A stretch of DNA of 64,000 nt from Catenibacillus scindens (GCF_014202115.1 NZ_JACHFW010000011.1:1-64000); one strand, 5' to 3'. Numbered from the stretch's first letter, positions 35,089-44,557 are shown. The notes: generated from the sequence alone by a model not told the origin. Translations and numbers: made by a program.

Positions 35089-35895
35089 TTGGAAGAAAAC
35101 AAGGATTACCGTGTTTATCGTTATGGGGATGACTTAAAGCCTGGATATGAATTAAAAGTGGAACATAGTGTTTCCTGCGAAAATATTGATATTTCTGCTT
35201 TGATCGCCATGGGCACGGAAAGTTTGGAAGCCATGCGCCAGGGAAGCATTGACGGGGAACAGAAAGCCTATGAGATCGTTTTAGCCGCGGCTAAGCAATG
35301 GGAGCAGCAGGCGGCGGCGACACAGGCCATCAACCGGGCGTTGGAATATCTTCGGACCCCGGAGGTTTCTCATACTTCTAATCAGTGGCAATCGAAAAAT
35401 AACTGGCGGAATGATGAGGAAATCAGCAACCGCGTTTACAAGATGACCTGCAGTGTTTGGGAAGATACGAAATATGACCGGGAAACGAAACAGAGCATAC
35501 CGGTTGCCTGGTATGTCACCTGGGATGTCTCTGTAAATTCCCCTAAGAAGGGGTATGGAGAAAAAATTGCCGGGCAGAGTCAGAAACGCTATACCGATAA
35601 AAATGCTGCCATGAAGTATCTGGAAGGCCGGAAGAAAGCCTATTCTCATTTGTTCACGGAAATTTCCCCTCCGGTTCCAGAGCAATACAAAGACCATTTT
35701 ACCGTACATGGCGCCCTTTTGCCCGGATATACCGAGGAAGGACAGGAACCGGAAAAGACTGTAACTGCGCCGGGGCGTGATTCGGGCAAGGCAGGACGGG
35801 CTTCGGTGCTGGAAAAGCTCTCAGACGCAAAGAGACAGGAAAAAGCAGCGCCTTTAAAAGCGCCGGATAAGAAAAAGGAGGATATTCATAGATGA
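35089..35895 (+). CDS. ICE protein of unknown function (LPD-like)
   Basis: About 268 residues from a TTG at 35089, directly after GGAGGTGAG; the frame extended to 35059 would lie inside the preceding gene. N-terminal ~110 residues (YRVYRYGDDLKPGYELKVEH) and a central Trp-rich part (RVYKMTCSVWEDTKYDRETK, PVAWYVTWDVSVNSPKKGYG) resemble small modules in polyvalent ICE proteins. The tail (~225-268) is Lys/Ala-rich. No catalytic motif is recognisable. Overlaps the next gene by 4 bp. Confidence 0.7.
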   Translation: MEENKDYRVYRYGDDLKPGYELKVEHSVSCENIDISALIAMGTESLEAMRQGSIDGEQKAYEIVLAAAKQWEQQAAATQAINRALEYLRTPEVSHTSNQWQSKNNWRNDEEISNRVYKMTCSVWEDTKYDRETKQSIPVAWYVTWDVSVNSPKKGYGEKIAGQSQKRYTDKNAAMKYLEGRKKAYSHLFTEISPPVPEQYKDHFTVHGALLPGYTEEGQEPEKTVTAPGRDSGKAGRASVLEKLSDAKRQEKAAPLKAPDKKKEDIHR

Positions 35896-36317
35896 AAGTT
35901 TTAATGGTGCAGCCTGGGGAAATCCCCCATGAAACAGATATTGAGTCGGGGCTTGAATCTTTGCAGGCTGCGGTGGACGGCCCTATCCAGGCGGTTTATC
36001 CGTATGAGGACCCTGTGGCCCTGATCTGCAATGAGGAAGGAAAACTTATAGGGCTGCCTTTGAACCGTGCGCTTCGGGATGACATCGGAGAGATTTACGA
36101 CATCATTGCCGGTAATTTTCTTATCACCGGGCTTGGAGAAGAAAGTTTTTCAGATCTTTCCCCTGACCTGATGGAAAAATATAAGGAACAATTTCTGGCG
36201 CCGGAATCGTTCGTGCGGATCGGCGGTAAGATCCTTGCCGTCAAGCAGCCGGTCCCCTCGCCGGAAGATAAAGAGAGGACACAAAAGCCGCCCCATAAAT
36301 CCGGGCCGGAGCTTTAG
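35892..36317 (+). CDS. DUF3846-domain protein
   Basis: 141 residues. MKVLMVQPGEIPHETDIESG followed by LQAAVDGPIQAVYPYEDPVA and NEEGKLIGLPLNRAL is the DUF3846 pattern, common in ICEs and plasmids of Firmicutes. The conserved domain covers residues 1-~100 with a basic tail. Function unknown. In ICEs it sits in the same cluster as large polyvalent proteins, as here. Confidence 0.82.
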   Translation: MKVLMVQPGEIPHETDIESGLESLQAAVDGPIQAVYPYEDPVALICNEEGKLIGLPLNRALRDDIGEIYDIIAGNFLITGLGEESFSDLSPDLMEKYKEQFLAPESFVRIGGKILAVKQPVPSPEDKERTQKPPHKSGPEL

Positions 36318-36331
36318 GAAGGAGGCCAAAG

Positions 36332-37138
36332 ATGCTGACAGCGACACGCGGCCCGTATGTGCTGGTGATCCAGCCGGACGATGACCCGCTCAATCCCCGT
36401 GAGGATGATAATTTCGGGAAAATGGTCTGTTTCCACCGGCGTTATCACCTGGGCGACCATCACAATTACATAGATAAAGATGACTTTCTCCGGGACCTTT
36501 ACCTGAAAACAGTGGGTGACGATGAACGGGGCGCCCATCGTTATGAGCGGGCGCTGGACCTGATGAATTACAAGATCAAAGCCCCTTTTGGTTCTCCGGC
36601 CTATGAGCGGCAGGTGGATGAACGGCTGATGAAGGTGATCTCACAGAAATTCCTTATGCTGCCGCTGTATCTTTACGACCACAGCGGCATTACCATGAAT
36701 ACCACTGGCTTTTCCTGCCCCTGGGACAGCGGGCAGGTCGGATGGATCTACGCCTCCAAGGAAGATGCCCTCCGGGAGTTTGGCGGCAAGACCTTCACTG
36801 CCGCTATCCGGAAGAAAGCGGAGGACCGTATGCGCGGCGAGGTGGAATATTACGATTCCTACCTTCGCGGCGAGGCGTATGGTTTTGAACTGTATAAAGA
36901 CGGCGAGCTGGAGGATAGCTGCTGGGGCTTTATCGGCAGTAACGAGGAAGCCTTAAAAGGCATTGAGGATTACCTGCCTGACGCGTGCAGCGGCATGACC
37001 GGTGAGCTGGTGGAAAGGGATTCCCCCCGATCCATGCTGAAAATGTTTCTCGACCATGCCCGTGTGCAGGTAGCGCAGGCGGCCAAAGACTTTGAAAAGG
37101 CGCCCCGGCAGCAAACCCTCCAAACGGAGGTCCGGTGA
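36332..37138 (+). CDS. ICE protein of unknown function
   Basis: 268 residues; ribosome-binding site GGAGG before ATG. Rich in aromatic and acidic residues: LVIQPDDDPLNPREDDNFGK, FLMLPLYLYDHSGITMNTTG and CPWDSGQVGWIYASKEDALR. The YDHSG...CPWDSGQ section looks like a conserved domain also seen in phage and ICE proteins, but I cannot name it. No membrane segment or known catalytic motif. Lies between DUF3846 and pcfB in the same orientation. Confidence 0.72.
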   Translation: MLTATRGPYVLVIQPDDDPLNPREDDNFGKMVCFHRRYHLGDHHNYIDKDDFLRDLYLKTVGDDERGAHRYERALDLMNYKIKAPFGSPAYERQVDERLMKVISQKFLMLPLYLYDHSGITMNTTGFSCPWDSGQVGWIYASKEDALREFGGKTFTAAIRKKAEDRMRGEVEYYDSYLRGEAYGFELYKDGELEDSCWGFIGSNEEALKGIEDYLPDACSGMTGELVERDSPRSMLKMFLDHARVQVAQAAKDFEKAPRQQTLQTEVR

Positions 37139-37178
37139 TTTCTACTTATTATATATATCATGCGAAAGGAGGATGTGA

Positions 37179-37649
37179 TTGCAGGAAGAACTTGAACGGA
37201 AATCCATATCCGTAACGGTCCAGGCCGCAAAACTGACGGGCCGTGTGATGCGGGCCGCTGTTGCCGCCGCCCTGCGGAAGATTGAAAAAGAGCGCACTAC
37301 CCCAAAAGTCGGCCGGAACAGTATGCGCCGGCTTACGGCGCAGACGCCGGACGCCCATAAGATCGAGGTTGAGGACCGGATTCGCTCTTTTGAGCGATAC
37401 GCAAAGAAATATAAAGTCCGCTACCATGTGGAGAAAGACATCAGCGTTTCCCCGCCTAAGTGGACCGTGTATTTTAAGGCAAGCCAGGCTGACGCGATTG
37501 AAGCCGCCTTCAAGAAATATACGCAAAAGACGGTAAAACGCGAAAACAGGCCGTCCCTTCTCTCCCAGCTATCGAAATTCAAAGAGATGGCGAGAAAGAT
37601 GGCCCGCGACCCTGTAAAAAACAAGGAGCATGGAGGGCCGGAACGATGA
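37179..37649 (+). CDS. PcfB-family (DUF3801) conjugation protein
   Basis: 156 residues from a TTG with AAAGGAGG upstream. Features of PcfB/DUF3801: SVTVQAAKLTGRVMRAAVAA, a basic middle (RRLTAQTPDAHKIEVEDRIR), and FERYAKKYKVRYHVEKDISV with FKASQADAIEAAFKKYTQKT. In pCF10 PcfB is a relaxosome/coupling accessory factor that docks the relaxosome at the coupling protein. The next gene, whose ATG overlaps this stop (ATGA), encodes the VirD4 coupling protein, a conserved arrangement. Confidence 0.88.
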   Translation: MQEELERKSISVTVQAAKLTGRVMRAAVAAALRKIEKERTTPKVGRNSMRRLTAQTPDAHKIEVEDRIRSFERYAKKYKVRYHVEKDISVSPPKWTVYFKASQADAIEAAFKKYTQKTVKRENRPSLLSQLSKFKEMARKMARDPVKNKEHGGPER

Positions 37650-39499
37650 AGATGACGGATATTCTGAAAAAGTATGTGCTGCCCAACCTTCCTTATCTTA
37701 TATTCCTTTGGTTCTTTGCCAAGGTTGGCGAAGCGGTACGGCTGGCCCCCGGTGTTGACGCTTCTACAAAGCTGCTGGGGCTGGCGGATGGCTTTACCCT
37801 GGCCTTTCAGACTTCTATGCCCGGCGCGGCGGTTGACTGGCTGGTTGGGCTGATCGGCGTCGCGCTGGTCCGTCTGGTGGTCTATGTGAAAGGGAAAAAT
37901 GCCAAAAAATACCGGAAGGATGTGGAATACGGGAGCGCCCGCTGGGGCACAAAGGCGGATATTGCCCCCTTTATGGACCCCAAGCCGGAAAACAACATCA
38001 TCCTAACCCAGACGGAGGGGTTGATGATGTCCGGCAGGCCCAAAAATCCGGCTTTTTCCCGGAATAAAAATGTGCTGGTGGTTGGCGGTTCCGGTTCCGG
38101 CAAGACCCGTTTTTTCATAAAACCGAACCTGATGCAGCTCCATTCTTCCTATGTAGTGACAGATCCGAAGGGCACTGTCCTGGTGGAGTGCGGAAAGCTG
38201 CTCTCCCGCGGTTCTCCCAGGCTGGGCAAGGACGGAAAGCCCCTACGCAATAAGAAAGGCAAGATCATTTATGAGCCTTATCAGATCAAGGTATTCAATA
38301 CCATTAACTTTAAGAAAAGTATGCACTATAATCCCTTCGCGTATCTACATTCGGAGAAGGATATATTAAAGCTGGTAACAGTGTTGATCGCCAATACCAA
38401 AGGGGAAGGAAAATCCGGGGACGATTTTTGGGTGAAGGCCGAAACATTGCTTTATACGGCGCTGATCGGCTACATTTATTATGAGGCTCCCAAGAACGAG
38501 CAGAACTTCTCCACTTTGGTAGAAATGATAAATGCCATGGAGGTCCGGGAGGATGATGAATCGTTCAAAAACGCGGTTGACCTTCTCTTTGACGCTTTGG
38601 AGCAGAAAGACCCGGACCACTTCGCCCTCCGGCAATATAAAAAATATAAGCTGGCGGCTGGCAAGACAGCGAAGTCGATTTTGATTAGCTGCGGAGCCAG
38701 GCTTGCGCCTTTTGATATTGCGGAAGTCCGGGAGATCACCATGTATGACGAGCTGGAGCTGGATTTGGTCGGGGACCGGAAAACAGCCCTGTTCTTTATC
38801 ATTTCCGATACGGACGCCACATTCAACTTCCTGGTGAGCATGGCCTATACGCAGCTTTTCAACCTGCTTTGCGAAAGAGCGGATGATAAGTATGGAGGCC
38901 GGCTGCCGGTGCATGTGCGCTGCCTGATCGACGAGGCGGCTAACATTGGGCAGATTCCGAACCTCGAAAAACTCATGGCAACGATCAGGTCCAGAGAGAT
39001 TTCGGCCTGCCTGGTGCTGCAGGCGCAGAGCCAGTTGAAAGCACTGTATAAGGATAACATGGACACCATCATCGGCAACTGTGATTCCAGCTTATTCCTG
39101 GGAGGAAAGGAAGAAACCACCCTAAAAAGCTGGAGCGCCCTGCTGGGGAAAGAAACCATTGATATGTATAACACCAGCGTCACGAAGGGCACGCAGGAAT
39201 CCCACGGCCAGAACTTTCAAAAACTGGGCAAAGATCTGATGTCCATGGACGAGCTGGCTGTGATGGACGGCGGGAAGTGTCTGCTGCAGGTACGCGGCGT
39301 CCGGCCCTTCCTGTCCAGAAAGTACGATATTACAAAACACCCCCATTATAAGTACCTTTCGGATTTTAACCCGAAAAATACGTTTGATATAGAAAAATAC
39401 CTGTCTACCCGCTTGCGGGTGAAGCCGGACGATTTGTTCCTCAATTATGAGATCAGCCCGTCCGAACTGACAGAAGGAAATGAAGAAATAGACAAATAA
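37646..39499 (+). CDS. VirD4/TraG-type conjugative coupling ATPase
   Basis: 617 residues. Two N-terminal membrane segments (~12-32 and ~62-84), then the ATPase domain: Walker A VVGGSGSGKTRFFIKPNLM (~147-165), the VTDPKGTVLVECG stretch, Walker B VRCLIDEAANIGQIPNLEKL (D-E-A) and a conserved YDNMDTIIGNCDSSLFLGGKE-type sensor region (quoted in part as GNCDSSLFLGGKE). It brings the relaxase-DNA complex to the type IV secretion channel. Full length for the family. It is followed by an inserted GntR-ABC cassette rather than directly by maff2. Confidence 0.95.
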   Translation: MKMTDILKKYVLPNLPYLIFLWFFAKVGEAVRLAPGVDASTKLLGLADGFTLAFQTSMPGAAVDWLVGLIGVALVRLVVYVKGKNAKKYRKDVEYGSARWGTKADIAPFMDPKPENNIILTQTEGLMMSGRPKNPAFSRNKNVLVVGGSGSGKTRFFIKPNLMQLHSSYVVTDPKGTVLVECGKLLSRGSPRLGKDGKPLRNKKGKIIYEPYQIKVFNTINFKKSMHYNPFAYLHSEKDILKLVTVLIANTKGEGKSGDDFWVKAETLLYTALIGYIYYEAPKNEQNFSTLVEMINAMEVREDDESFKNAVDLLFDALEQKDPDHFALRQYKKYKLAAGKTAKSILISCGARLAPFDIAEVREITMYDELELDLVGDRKTALFFIISDTDATFNFLVSMAYTQLFNLLCERADDKYGGRLPVHVRCLIDEAANIGQIPNLEKLMATIRSREISACLVLQAQSQLKALYKDNMDTIIGNCDSSLFLGGKEETTLKSWSALLGKETIDMYNTSVTKGTQESHGQNFQKLGKDLMSMDELAVMDGGKCLLQVRGVRPFLSRKYDITKHPHYKYLSDFNPKNTFDIEKYLSTRLRVKPDDLFLNYEISPSELTEGNEEIDK

Positions 39500-39523
39500 G
39501 TTTTTTCTTTTTGTTTTATCCTC

Positions 39524-39591
39524 TTGACATTTGCACTATCCCGTTCTATACTGTAATCATAGAATAATACAGTTAATACAGTATAGAACGG
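39524..39591 (+). promoter_or_regulatory. Promoter and perfect 15-bp inverted-repeat operator of the GntR-ABC cassette
   Basis: -35 TTGACA (39524-39529) and -10 TATACT (39547-39552) with a 17-base spacer. The inverted repeat CCGTTCTATACTGTA (39541-39555) / TACAGTATAGAACGG (39577-39591) is perfect over 15 bp; its left arm covers the -10 box. This is the expected site for autorepression by the GntR regulator whose TTG start follows at 39606. Confidence 0.9.
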
Positions 39592-39605
39592 TTAGGGGTG
39601 AGAAT

Positions 39606-39983
39606 TTGGAGATTGTCGTAAGCAACAAGGCAAGCCAGCCGCTATATGAGCAAATTGCATCACAGGTGAAGGCTGCCATTATGAGCGGCGAGTTGAGTGC
39701 CGGTGAAGCACTCCCATCAGTACGAGCTATGGCAAAATCCTTGCATATAAGTATTTTGACAGTTCAAAAGGCATACGGTTGCCTGCAAGACGATGGATTT
39801 ATTGAAATAACTGCCGGAAAAGGATGCTATGTATCGGCGCAAAATCAAGACTTCTATCTGGAAGAACAGCAAAAGAGGATAGAAGAAAAATTTGCGGAGG
39901 CAATCGAGATTGCCCGTACAAGCGGAATATCTCTGGATAAGCTGACAGAATTACTTACACTTATGTATCAGGAGGATGAATGA
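39606..39983 (+). CDS. GntR-family transcriptional regulator (YtrA type)
   Basis: About 125 residues from a TTG at 39606 with GGGGTGAG upstream; a longer frame from 39531 would run through the promoter and operator. The winged helix is QPLYEQIASQVKAAIMSGEL, SAGEALPSVRAMAKSLHISI and LQDDGFIEITAGKGCYVSA. A short C-terminal tail with no ligand domain is typical of YtrA-like regulators, which control a neighbouring ABC transporter. It overlaps the ABC gene by 4 bp. Confidence 0.9.
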   Translation: MEIVVSNKASQPLYEQIASQVKAAIMSGELSAGEALPSVRAMAKSLHISILTVQKAYGCLQDDGFIEITAGKGCYVSAQNQDFYLEEQQKRIEEKFAEAIEIARTSGISLDKLTELLTLMYQEDE

Positions 39984-40846
39984 TGACCGATAATGTTTTA
40001 GAAATCCGAGAATTATCGAAAGACTATGGCGACTTTGTCCTTGATAAAGTGAGTTTTGCTTTGCCCCGCGGCGTAATTATGGGGTTGATAGGCGAAAATG
40101 GAGCTGGCAAGTCTACGACTATCAACTGCATTTTGAATGAGACGCAGAAAAGCGGCGGTCAAGTCCTCATCTTTGGTAAAGACCATATCGCTGACGAACT
40201 TGGGATTAAGGATAAGCTGGGCGTTGTATTTGATGAGAACCACTTTCCCGATATTTTCACGCCAGAGGAGATTGGAAAATTCATGTCTGGTATCTACTCC
40301 GGCTGGGATTGGAAAACCTACCGTCAACACCTTGAAAAGTTTGAATTGCCAAAAGATAAGAAGATCAAAGACTTCTCCAAAGGCATGAAAGTGAAACTGG
40401 CCTTCGCTGTGGCATTATCTCATAACGCTGAACTTCTGATTTTGGACGAGGCCACCAGCGGTCTGGACCCTATCATCCGCGATGATGTGCTGGATATGCT
40501 TATTGATTTTGTGCAGGATGAAAACCACTCTGTTTTGGTATCTTCGCATATCACCAGCGACTTGGAGAAGGTTGCAGACTATATCACTTTCATCCATAAA
40601 GGGAAACTGATCTTTTCCCATGAGAAAGATGAACTGATCGACAATTATGGGATCTTAAATTGTGGTGCAGCTATATTTGATGTACTTGATAAATCTGAAA
40701 TCGTTGCCTATCGCAAGGAGGATTATCAATTTAAGGTTCTGGTCAAAGATCGCAACAAGGCTGCAAAACAATATCCCAATGCAATCGTCGGGCCAGCCAC
40801 GATTGAAGAAATTATGCTGTTCTATGTAAAGGGGGAAATGAAATGA
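39980..40846 (+). CDS. ABC transporter ATP-binding protein
   Basis: 288 residues with full nucleotide-binding motifs: Walker A GLIGENGAGKSTT (~36-48), Q-loop region, signature DFSKGMKVKLAFAVALS (SKGMK variant of LSGGQ), Walker B LLILDEATSGLDP and switch His in SSHITSD. The start may be ATG 39980 or 39983. With the permease next to it and the GntR regulator before it, it forms a drug- or peptide-exporter-type cassette of the YtrB class. Substrate not known. Confidence 0.93.
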   Translation: MMTDNVLEIRELSKDYGDFVLDKVSFALPRGVIMGLIGENGAGKSTTINCILNETQKSGGQVLIFGKDHIADELGIKDKLGVVFDENHFPDIFTPEEIGKFMSGIYSGWDWKTYRQHLEKFELPKDKKIKDFSKGMKVKLAFAVALSHNAELLILDEATSGLDPIIRDDVLDMLIDFVQDENHSVLVSSHITSDLEKVADYITFIHKGKLIFSHEKDELIDNYGILNCGAAIFDVLDKSEIVAYRKEDYQFKVLVKDRNKAAKQYPNAIVGPATIEEIMLFYVKGEMK

Positions 40847-41487
40847 AAGGGTTACTGACAAAAGACTTTTTGACAGTCAAGAAAAAATACGGGATTGCCC
40901 GCCTTATCATGGATCTTGCCATTATCGCAGCGCTGATGATTATTCTGGAAGGAGCTGGCTCTATTTACATCAGCTTTCTTCTTGTTCCGTTGGAAATTGC
41001 TTCTATGATTATTACTCTTGCAAACTCCGATGAACAGTGGAAATGGGGTAAATATGCCGTTGCTCTGCCACTTTCCAAAAAGCAAATCGTTACCAGCCGG
41101 TATGCCTTTGCAGGGATCGGTGCTACCATTGGATTGTGCGTTGCACTTGTAGTAAACACCATTTCCTATTTCTGCTTTCCGGCATATCAATATGGGTTTT
41201 ATCTTTTCTTGTCGGTAGCCTCTTTCTGTGTTGTGCTGCTGTTCCTTGCCTTTATTTTGCCATCTAACTATTGGTTGGGTGTCAATGCAGGATTTGCGGT
41301 GATGTTCATTCTGATTATCCTGCTGGTCGTGCTCGGAATTTGGTCCAGAGTGACAAACAACGCAATCATGGGATTTATTGTAGAAAACTTTGATTTGAGC
41401 ATGGCAATCGGCTTTATCAGTGTAATCGTTCTTTTCGTACTGTCTTATGTACTGTCCGTTACACTGTTCAAAAGAAAGTATGAATAA
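40843..41487 (+). CDS. ABC-2-type transporter permease
   Basis: 214 residues with six hydrophobic segments (starting with LIMDLAIIAALMIILEGAG and ending with FISVIVLFVLSYVLSVTLF). The sequence NSDEQWKWGKYAVALPLSKK between segments is typical of the ABC-2 permease subfamily found with YtrA/GntR regulators. It overlaps the ATPase gene by 4 bp. It completes the three-gene accessory cassette placed between virD4 and maff2. Confidence 0.88.
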   Translation: MKGLLTKDFLTVKKKYGIARLIMDLAIIAALMIILEGAGSIYISFLLVPLEIASMIITLANSDEQWKWGKYAVALPLSKKQIVTSRYAFAGIGATIGLCVALVVNTISYFCFPAYQYGFYLFLSVASFCVVLLFLAFILPSNYWLGVNAGFAVMFILIILLVVLGIWSRVTNNAIMGFIVENFDLSMAIGFISVIVLFVLSYVLSVTLFKRKYE

Positions 41488-41576
41488 ACAATCCATCGAA
41501 AACTGCTATTGATGGAAAGTGGCAGTATATACACATTATAGAAGCATAATCTAAGTCGCTTCAGGCGGCGCTATTC

Positions 41577-41609
41577 AGCAGGAAATCTTTTTGATTTCCT
41601 GCTTTTTTC
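41577..41609 (+). terminator. Intrinsic terminator after the ABC cassette
   Basis: Stem AGCAGGAAATC / GATTTCCTGCT with a short T-rich loop, followed by TTTTTT. It closes the GntR-ABC transcription unit. The rest of 41488-41856 holds this and the next terminator and no gene. Confidence 0.9.
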
Positions 41610-41745
41610 GTCTAAATAATCTTTTCTATCACAGGATTGGTTCGCTTTGATGGAGTGGATTTATAAAGAATGGAGGTGCCTATTGGTAAGGAGCCGTGAT
41701 TCTCCTGAATTTACTCACAGTCCGCAGGATATACGCCTGCGCTCG

Positions 41746-41789
41746 CCGCCCGCTGTTTGTTTTTTCTTCAAGCAGCGGGCGGTTTTTTT
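41746..41789 (+). terminator. GC-rich intrinsic terminator ahead of maff2
   Basis: Stem CCGCCCGCTG / CAGCGGGCGG with a T-rich loop, followed by seven Ts. It lies ~70 bp upstream of the maff2 start and may act as a leader attenuator for the transfer genes further on. Confidence 0.88.
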
Positions 41790-41856
41790 GCGTTTCAGGC
41801 CAAAAACGGCCACAACACTATCATTTTTCATTTGATAAGGAGGTAATTACCCTAAT

Positions 41857-41997
41857 ATGAGTTTTTTCACTTCTGCTATTGATACCCTGCAGATCTTGGT
41901 TGTTGCGCTGGGCGCCGGTTTGGGCGCATGGGGCGTGATTAACCTTTTGGAAGGATATGGAAATGACAATCCCGGAGCTAATGCTCATGTACGGTAA
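41857..41997 (+). pseudogene. 5' part of maff2, interrupted by the nested element
   Basis: Reads MSFFTSAIDTLQILVVALGA and GLGAWGVINLLEGYGNDNPG, the typical start of a Maff2 family mobile-element membrane protein, then stops after five foreign codons at 41997. AAGGAGG lies upstream. The missing end (SQGMKQLMAGGG ... LIPLLSGLF) is at 53155-53245, on the other side of an 11.2-kb insertion. Joining 41857-41978 to 53155-53245 gives 213 bp, a clean 70-residue protein. Maff2 is a small hydrophobic protein conserved between virD4 and virB6-like genes of Tn1549-type ICEs, resembling a VirB2-like pilin candidate; that role is not established. Confidence 0.9.
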
Positions 41998-42315
41998 GGA
42001 AGCAAGCAACCGAAAACAAGAGATAGACCGCCAGCACTACACTATTCCGAACCAAAGACCAAAAGATAAGCATTGTGGGAAAATCTAAACTTTTGGATTT
42101 TCCTACAATGCCAACTACGGCGGAATCCCTCCCACTCCTTATATCTTTCTGTATACATTGAATTTGTATTTAGTAAAATGCAGACAACACCACGGATCGG
42201 CTTTTGGTTGGACAATTCCAACCAAACACCACAGCAGACAGCAGAAAACATTCTGAACGCTAGGAAGCCGGTATGATTGTTACATATAAGGGGAAGAAAA
42301 ATTTCTTTTAGGTAC

Positions 42316-42344
42316 TTGCTTTCCTAAAACTGATGTGATACAAT
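42316..42344 (+). promoter_or_regulatory. Promoter of tet(W)
   Basis: -35-like TTGCTT (42316-42321) and -10 TACAAT (42339-42344) with a 17-base spacer, upstream of a leader peptide and attenuator. The arrangement matches regulated ribosomal-protection genes of the tet(M)/tet(W) group. Confidence 0.75.
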
Positions 42345-42372
42345 GATTTAATCCAGAAAAGGAGTAAAAAAT

Positions 42373-42396
42373 ATGCGGCAAGGTATTCTTAAATAA
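42373..42396 (+). CDS. tet leader peptide MRQGILK
   Basis: Seven-codon frame with GGAG about eight bases upstream of the ATG, between promoter and attenuator of tet(W). In tet(M)-like genes slow translation of a short leader under tetracycline lets polymerase read past the terminator. Size and position fit that role. Confidence 0.65.
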   Translation: MRQGILK

Positions 42397-42563
42397 AACT
42401 ATAATCAAATAGTGGGAACAAAGGATTATGATAGCTCCTTTTGTAGGGGCTTAGTTTTTTGTACCCAATTTAAGAATACTTTTGCCTTATCAATTTTGAC
42501 ATATCCCCAAAAACAGCAATCACAAACAGGTGTATGCTGTATATGTGTATGTCCGCAACTTAT

Positions 42564-42606
42564 AATCCCCAGTGGTAAAAGTATTTTACTGCTGGGGATT
42601 TTTATG
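42564..42606 (+). terminator. Attenuator hairpin of tet(W)
   Basis: Stem AATCCCCAG (42564-42572) / CTGGGGATT (42592-42600) followed by TTT, ~30 bp before the tet(W) start. Further inner pairing (GTAAAA/TTTTAC) extends it. Upstream, GGGAACAAAGG... and CTCCTTTTGTAGG segments can form competing structures, as in tet(M) leaders. Confidence 0.8.
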
Positions 42607-42637
42607 CCCTTTGGGGCTGTAAAGGGAGGACAATCAC

Positions 42638-44557
42638 ATGAAAATAATCAATATTGGAATTCTTGCCCATGTAGACGCTGGAAAGACGACCTTGACGGAG
42701 AGCCTGCTATATGCCAGCGGAGCCATTTCAGAACCGGGGAGCGTCGAAAAAGGGACAACGAGGACGGACACCATGTTTTTGGAGCGGCAGCGTGGGATTA
42801 CCATTCAAGCGGCAGTCACTTCCTTCCAGTGGCACAGATGTAAAGTTAACATTGTGGATACGCCCGGCCACATGGATTTTTTGGCGGAGGTGTACCGCTC
42901 TTTGGCTGTTTTAGATGGGGCCATCTTGGTGATCTCCGCTAAAGATGGCGTGCAGGCCCAGACCCGTATTCTGTTCCATGCCCTGCGGAAAATGAACATT
43001 CCCACCGTTATCTTTATCAACAAGATCGACCAGGCTGGCGTTGATTTGCAGAGCGTGGTTCAGTCTGTTCGGGATAAGCTCTCCGCCGATATTATCATCA
43101 AGCAGACGGTGTCGCTGTCCCCGGAAATAGTCCTGGAGGAAAATACCGACATAGAAGCATGGGATGCGGTCATCGAAAATAACGATGAATTATTGGAAAA
43201 GTATATCGCAGGAGAACCAATCAGCCGGGAAAAACTTGCGCGGGAGGAACAGCAGCGGGTTCAAGACGCCTCCCTGTTCCCAGTCTATCATGGCAGCGCC
43301 AAAAATGGCCTTGGCATTCAACCGTTGATGGATGCGGTGACAGGGCTGTTCCAACCGATTGGGGAACAGGGGGGCGCCGCCCTATGCGGCAGCGTTTTCA
43401 AGGTTGAGTACACCGATTGCGGCCAGCGGCGTGTCTATCTACGGTTATACAGCGGAACGCTGCGCCTGCGGGATACGGTGGCCCTGGCCGGGAGAGAAAA
43501 GCTGAAAATCACAGAGATGCGTATTCCATCCAAAGGGGAAATTGTTCGGACAGACACCGCTTATCAGGGTGAAATTGTTATCCTTCCCAGCGACAGCGTG
43601 AGGTTAAACGATGTATTAGGGGACCAAACCCGGCTCCCTCGTAAAAGGTGGCGCGAGGACCCCCTCCCCATGCTGCGGACGACGATTGCGCCGAAAACGG
43701 CAGCGCAAAGAGAACGGCTGCTGGACGCTCTTACGCAACTTGCGGATACTGACCCGCTTTTGCGTTGCGAAGTGGATTCCATCACCCATGAGATCATTCT
43801 TTCTTTTTTGGGCCGGGTGCAGTTGGAGGTTGTTTCCGCTTTGCTGTCGGAAAAATACAAGCTTGAAACAGTGGTAAAGGAACCCTCCGTCATTTATATG
43901 GAGCGGCCGCTCAAAGCAGCCAGCCACACCATCCATATCGAGGTGCCGCCCAACCCGTTTTGGGCATCCATAGGACTGTCTGTTACACCACTCTCGCTTG
44001 GCTCCGGTGTACAATACGAGAGCCGGGTTTCGCTGGGATACTTGAACCAGAGTTTTCAAAACGCTGTCAGGGATGGTATCCGTTACGGGCTGGAGCAGGG
44101 CTTGTTCGGCTGGAACGTAACGGACTGTAAGATTTGCTTTGAATACGGGCTTTATTACAGTCCGGTCAGCACGCCGGCGGACTTCCGCTCATTGGCCCCG
44201 ATTGTATTGGAACAGGCATTGAAGGAATCGGGGACGCAGCTGCTGGAACCTTATCTCTCCTTCATCCTCTATGCGCCCCAGGAATACCTTTCCAGGGCTT
44301 ATCATGATGCACCGAAATACTGTGCCACCATCGAAACGGCCCAGGTAAAAAAGGATGAAGTTGTCTTTACTGGCGAGATTCCCGCCCGCTGTATACAGGC
44401 ATACCGTACTGATCTGGCCTTTTACACCAACGGGCGGAGCGTATGCCTTACAGAGCTGAAAGGATATCAGGCCGCTGTCGGTCAGCCGGTCATCCAGCCC
44501 CGCCGTCCAAACAGCCGCCTGGACAAGGTGCGCCATATGTTTCAGAAGGTAATGTAA
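42638..44557 (+). CDS. tet(W): Tetracycline resistance ribosomal protection protein Tet(W)
   Basis: 639 residues, the family's normal length. EF-G-like GTPase motifs: [15 protein letters not shown] (G1), [11 protein letters not shown] (G2), DTPGHMDF (G3) and INKIDQAG (G4). The sequence corresponds closely, from memory, to Tet(W) rather than Tet(M) or Tet(O) (for example [19 protein letters not shown] and the C-terminus [10 protein letters not shown]). The protein binds the ribosome and releases tetracycline, using GTP. A ribosome-binding site GGGAGG precedes the ATG. Regulation by leader attenuation is indicated by the features at 42316-42606. It is the antibiotic-resistance cargo of the nested element. 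Confidence 0.96.
   Translation: MKIINIGILAHVDAGKTTLTESLLYASGAISEPGSVEKGTTRTDTMFLERQRGITIQAAVTSFQWHRCKVNIVDTPGHMDFLAEVYRSLAVLDGAILVISAKDGVQAQTRILFHALRKMNIPTVIFINKIDQAGVDLQSVVQSVRDKLSADIIIKQTVSLSPEIVLEENTDIEAWDAVIENNDELLEKYIAGEPISREKLAREEQQRVQDASLFPVYHGSAKNGLGIQPLMDAVTGLFQPIGEQGGAALCGSVFKVEYTDCGQRRVYLRLYSGTLRLRDTVALAGREKLKITEMRIPSKGEIVRTDTAYQGEIVILPSDSVRLNDVLGDQTRLPRKRWREDPLPMLRTTIAPKTAAQRERLLDALTQLADTDPLLRCEVDSITHEIILSFLGRVQLEVVSALLSEKYKLETVVKEPSVIYMERPLKAASHTIHIEVPPNPFWASIGLSVTPLSLGSGVQYESRVSLGYLNQSFQNAVRDGIRYGLEQGLFGWNVTDCKICFEYGLYYSPVSTPADFRSLAPIVLEQALKESGTQLLEPYLSFILYAPQEYLSRAYHDAPKYCATIETAQVKKDEVVFTGEIPARCIQAYRTDLAFYTNGRSVCLTELKGYQAAVGQPVIQPRRPNSRLDKVRHMFQKVM

Noticed and set aside
39531..39605. 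Earlier ATG for the GntR regulator
   Set aside because: The extension would translate the promoter and the operator; the TTG at 39606 follows a ribosome-binding site and gives the family N-terminus.
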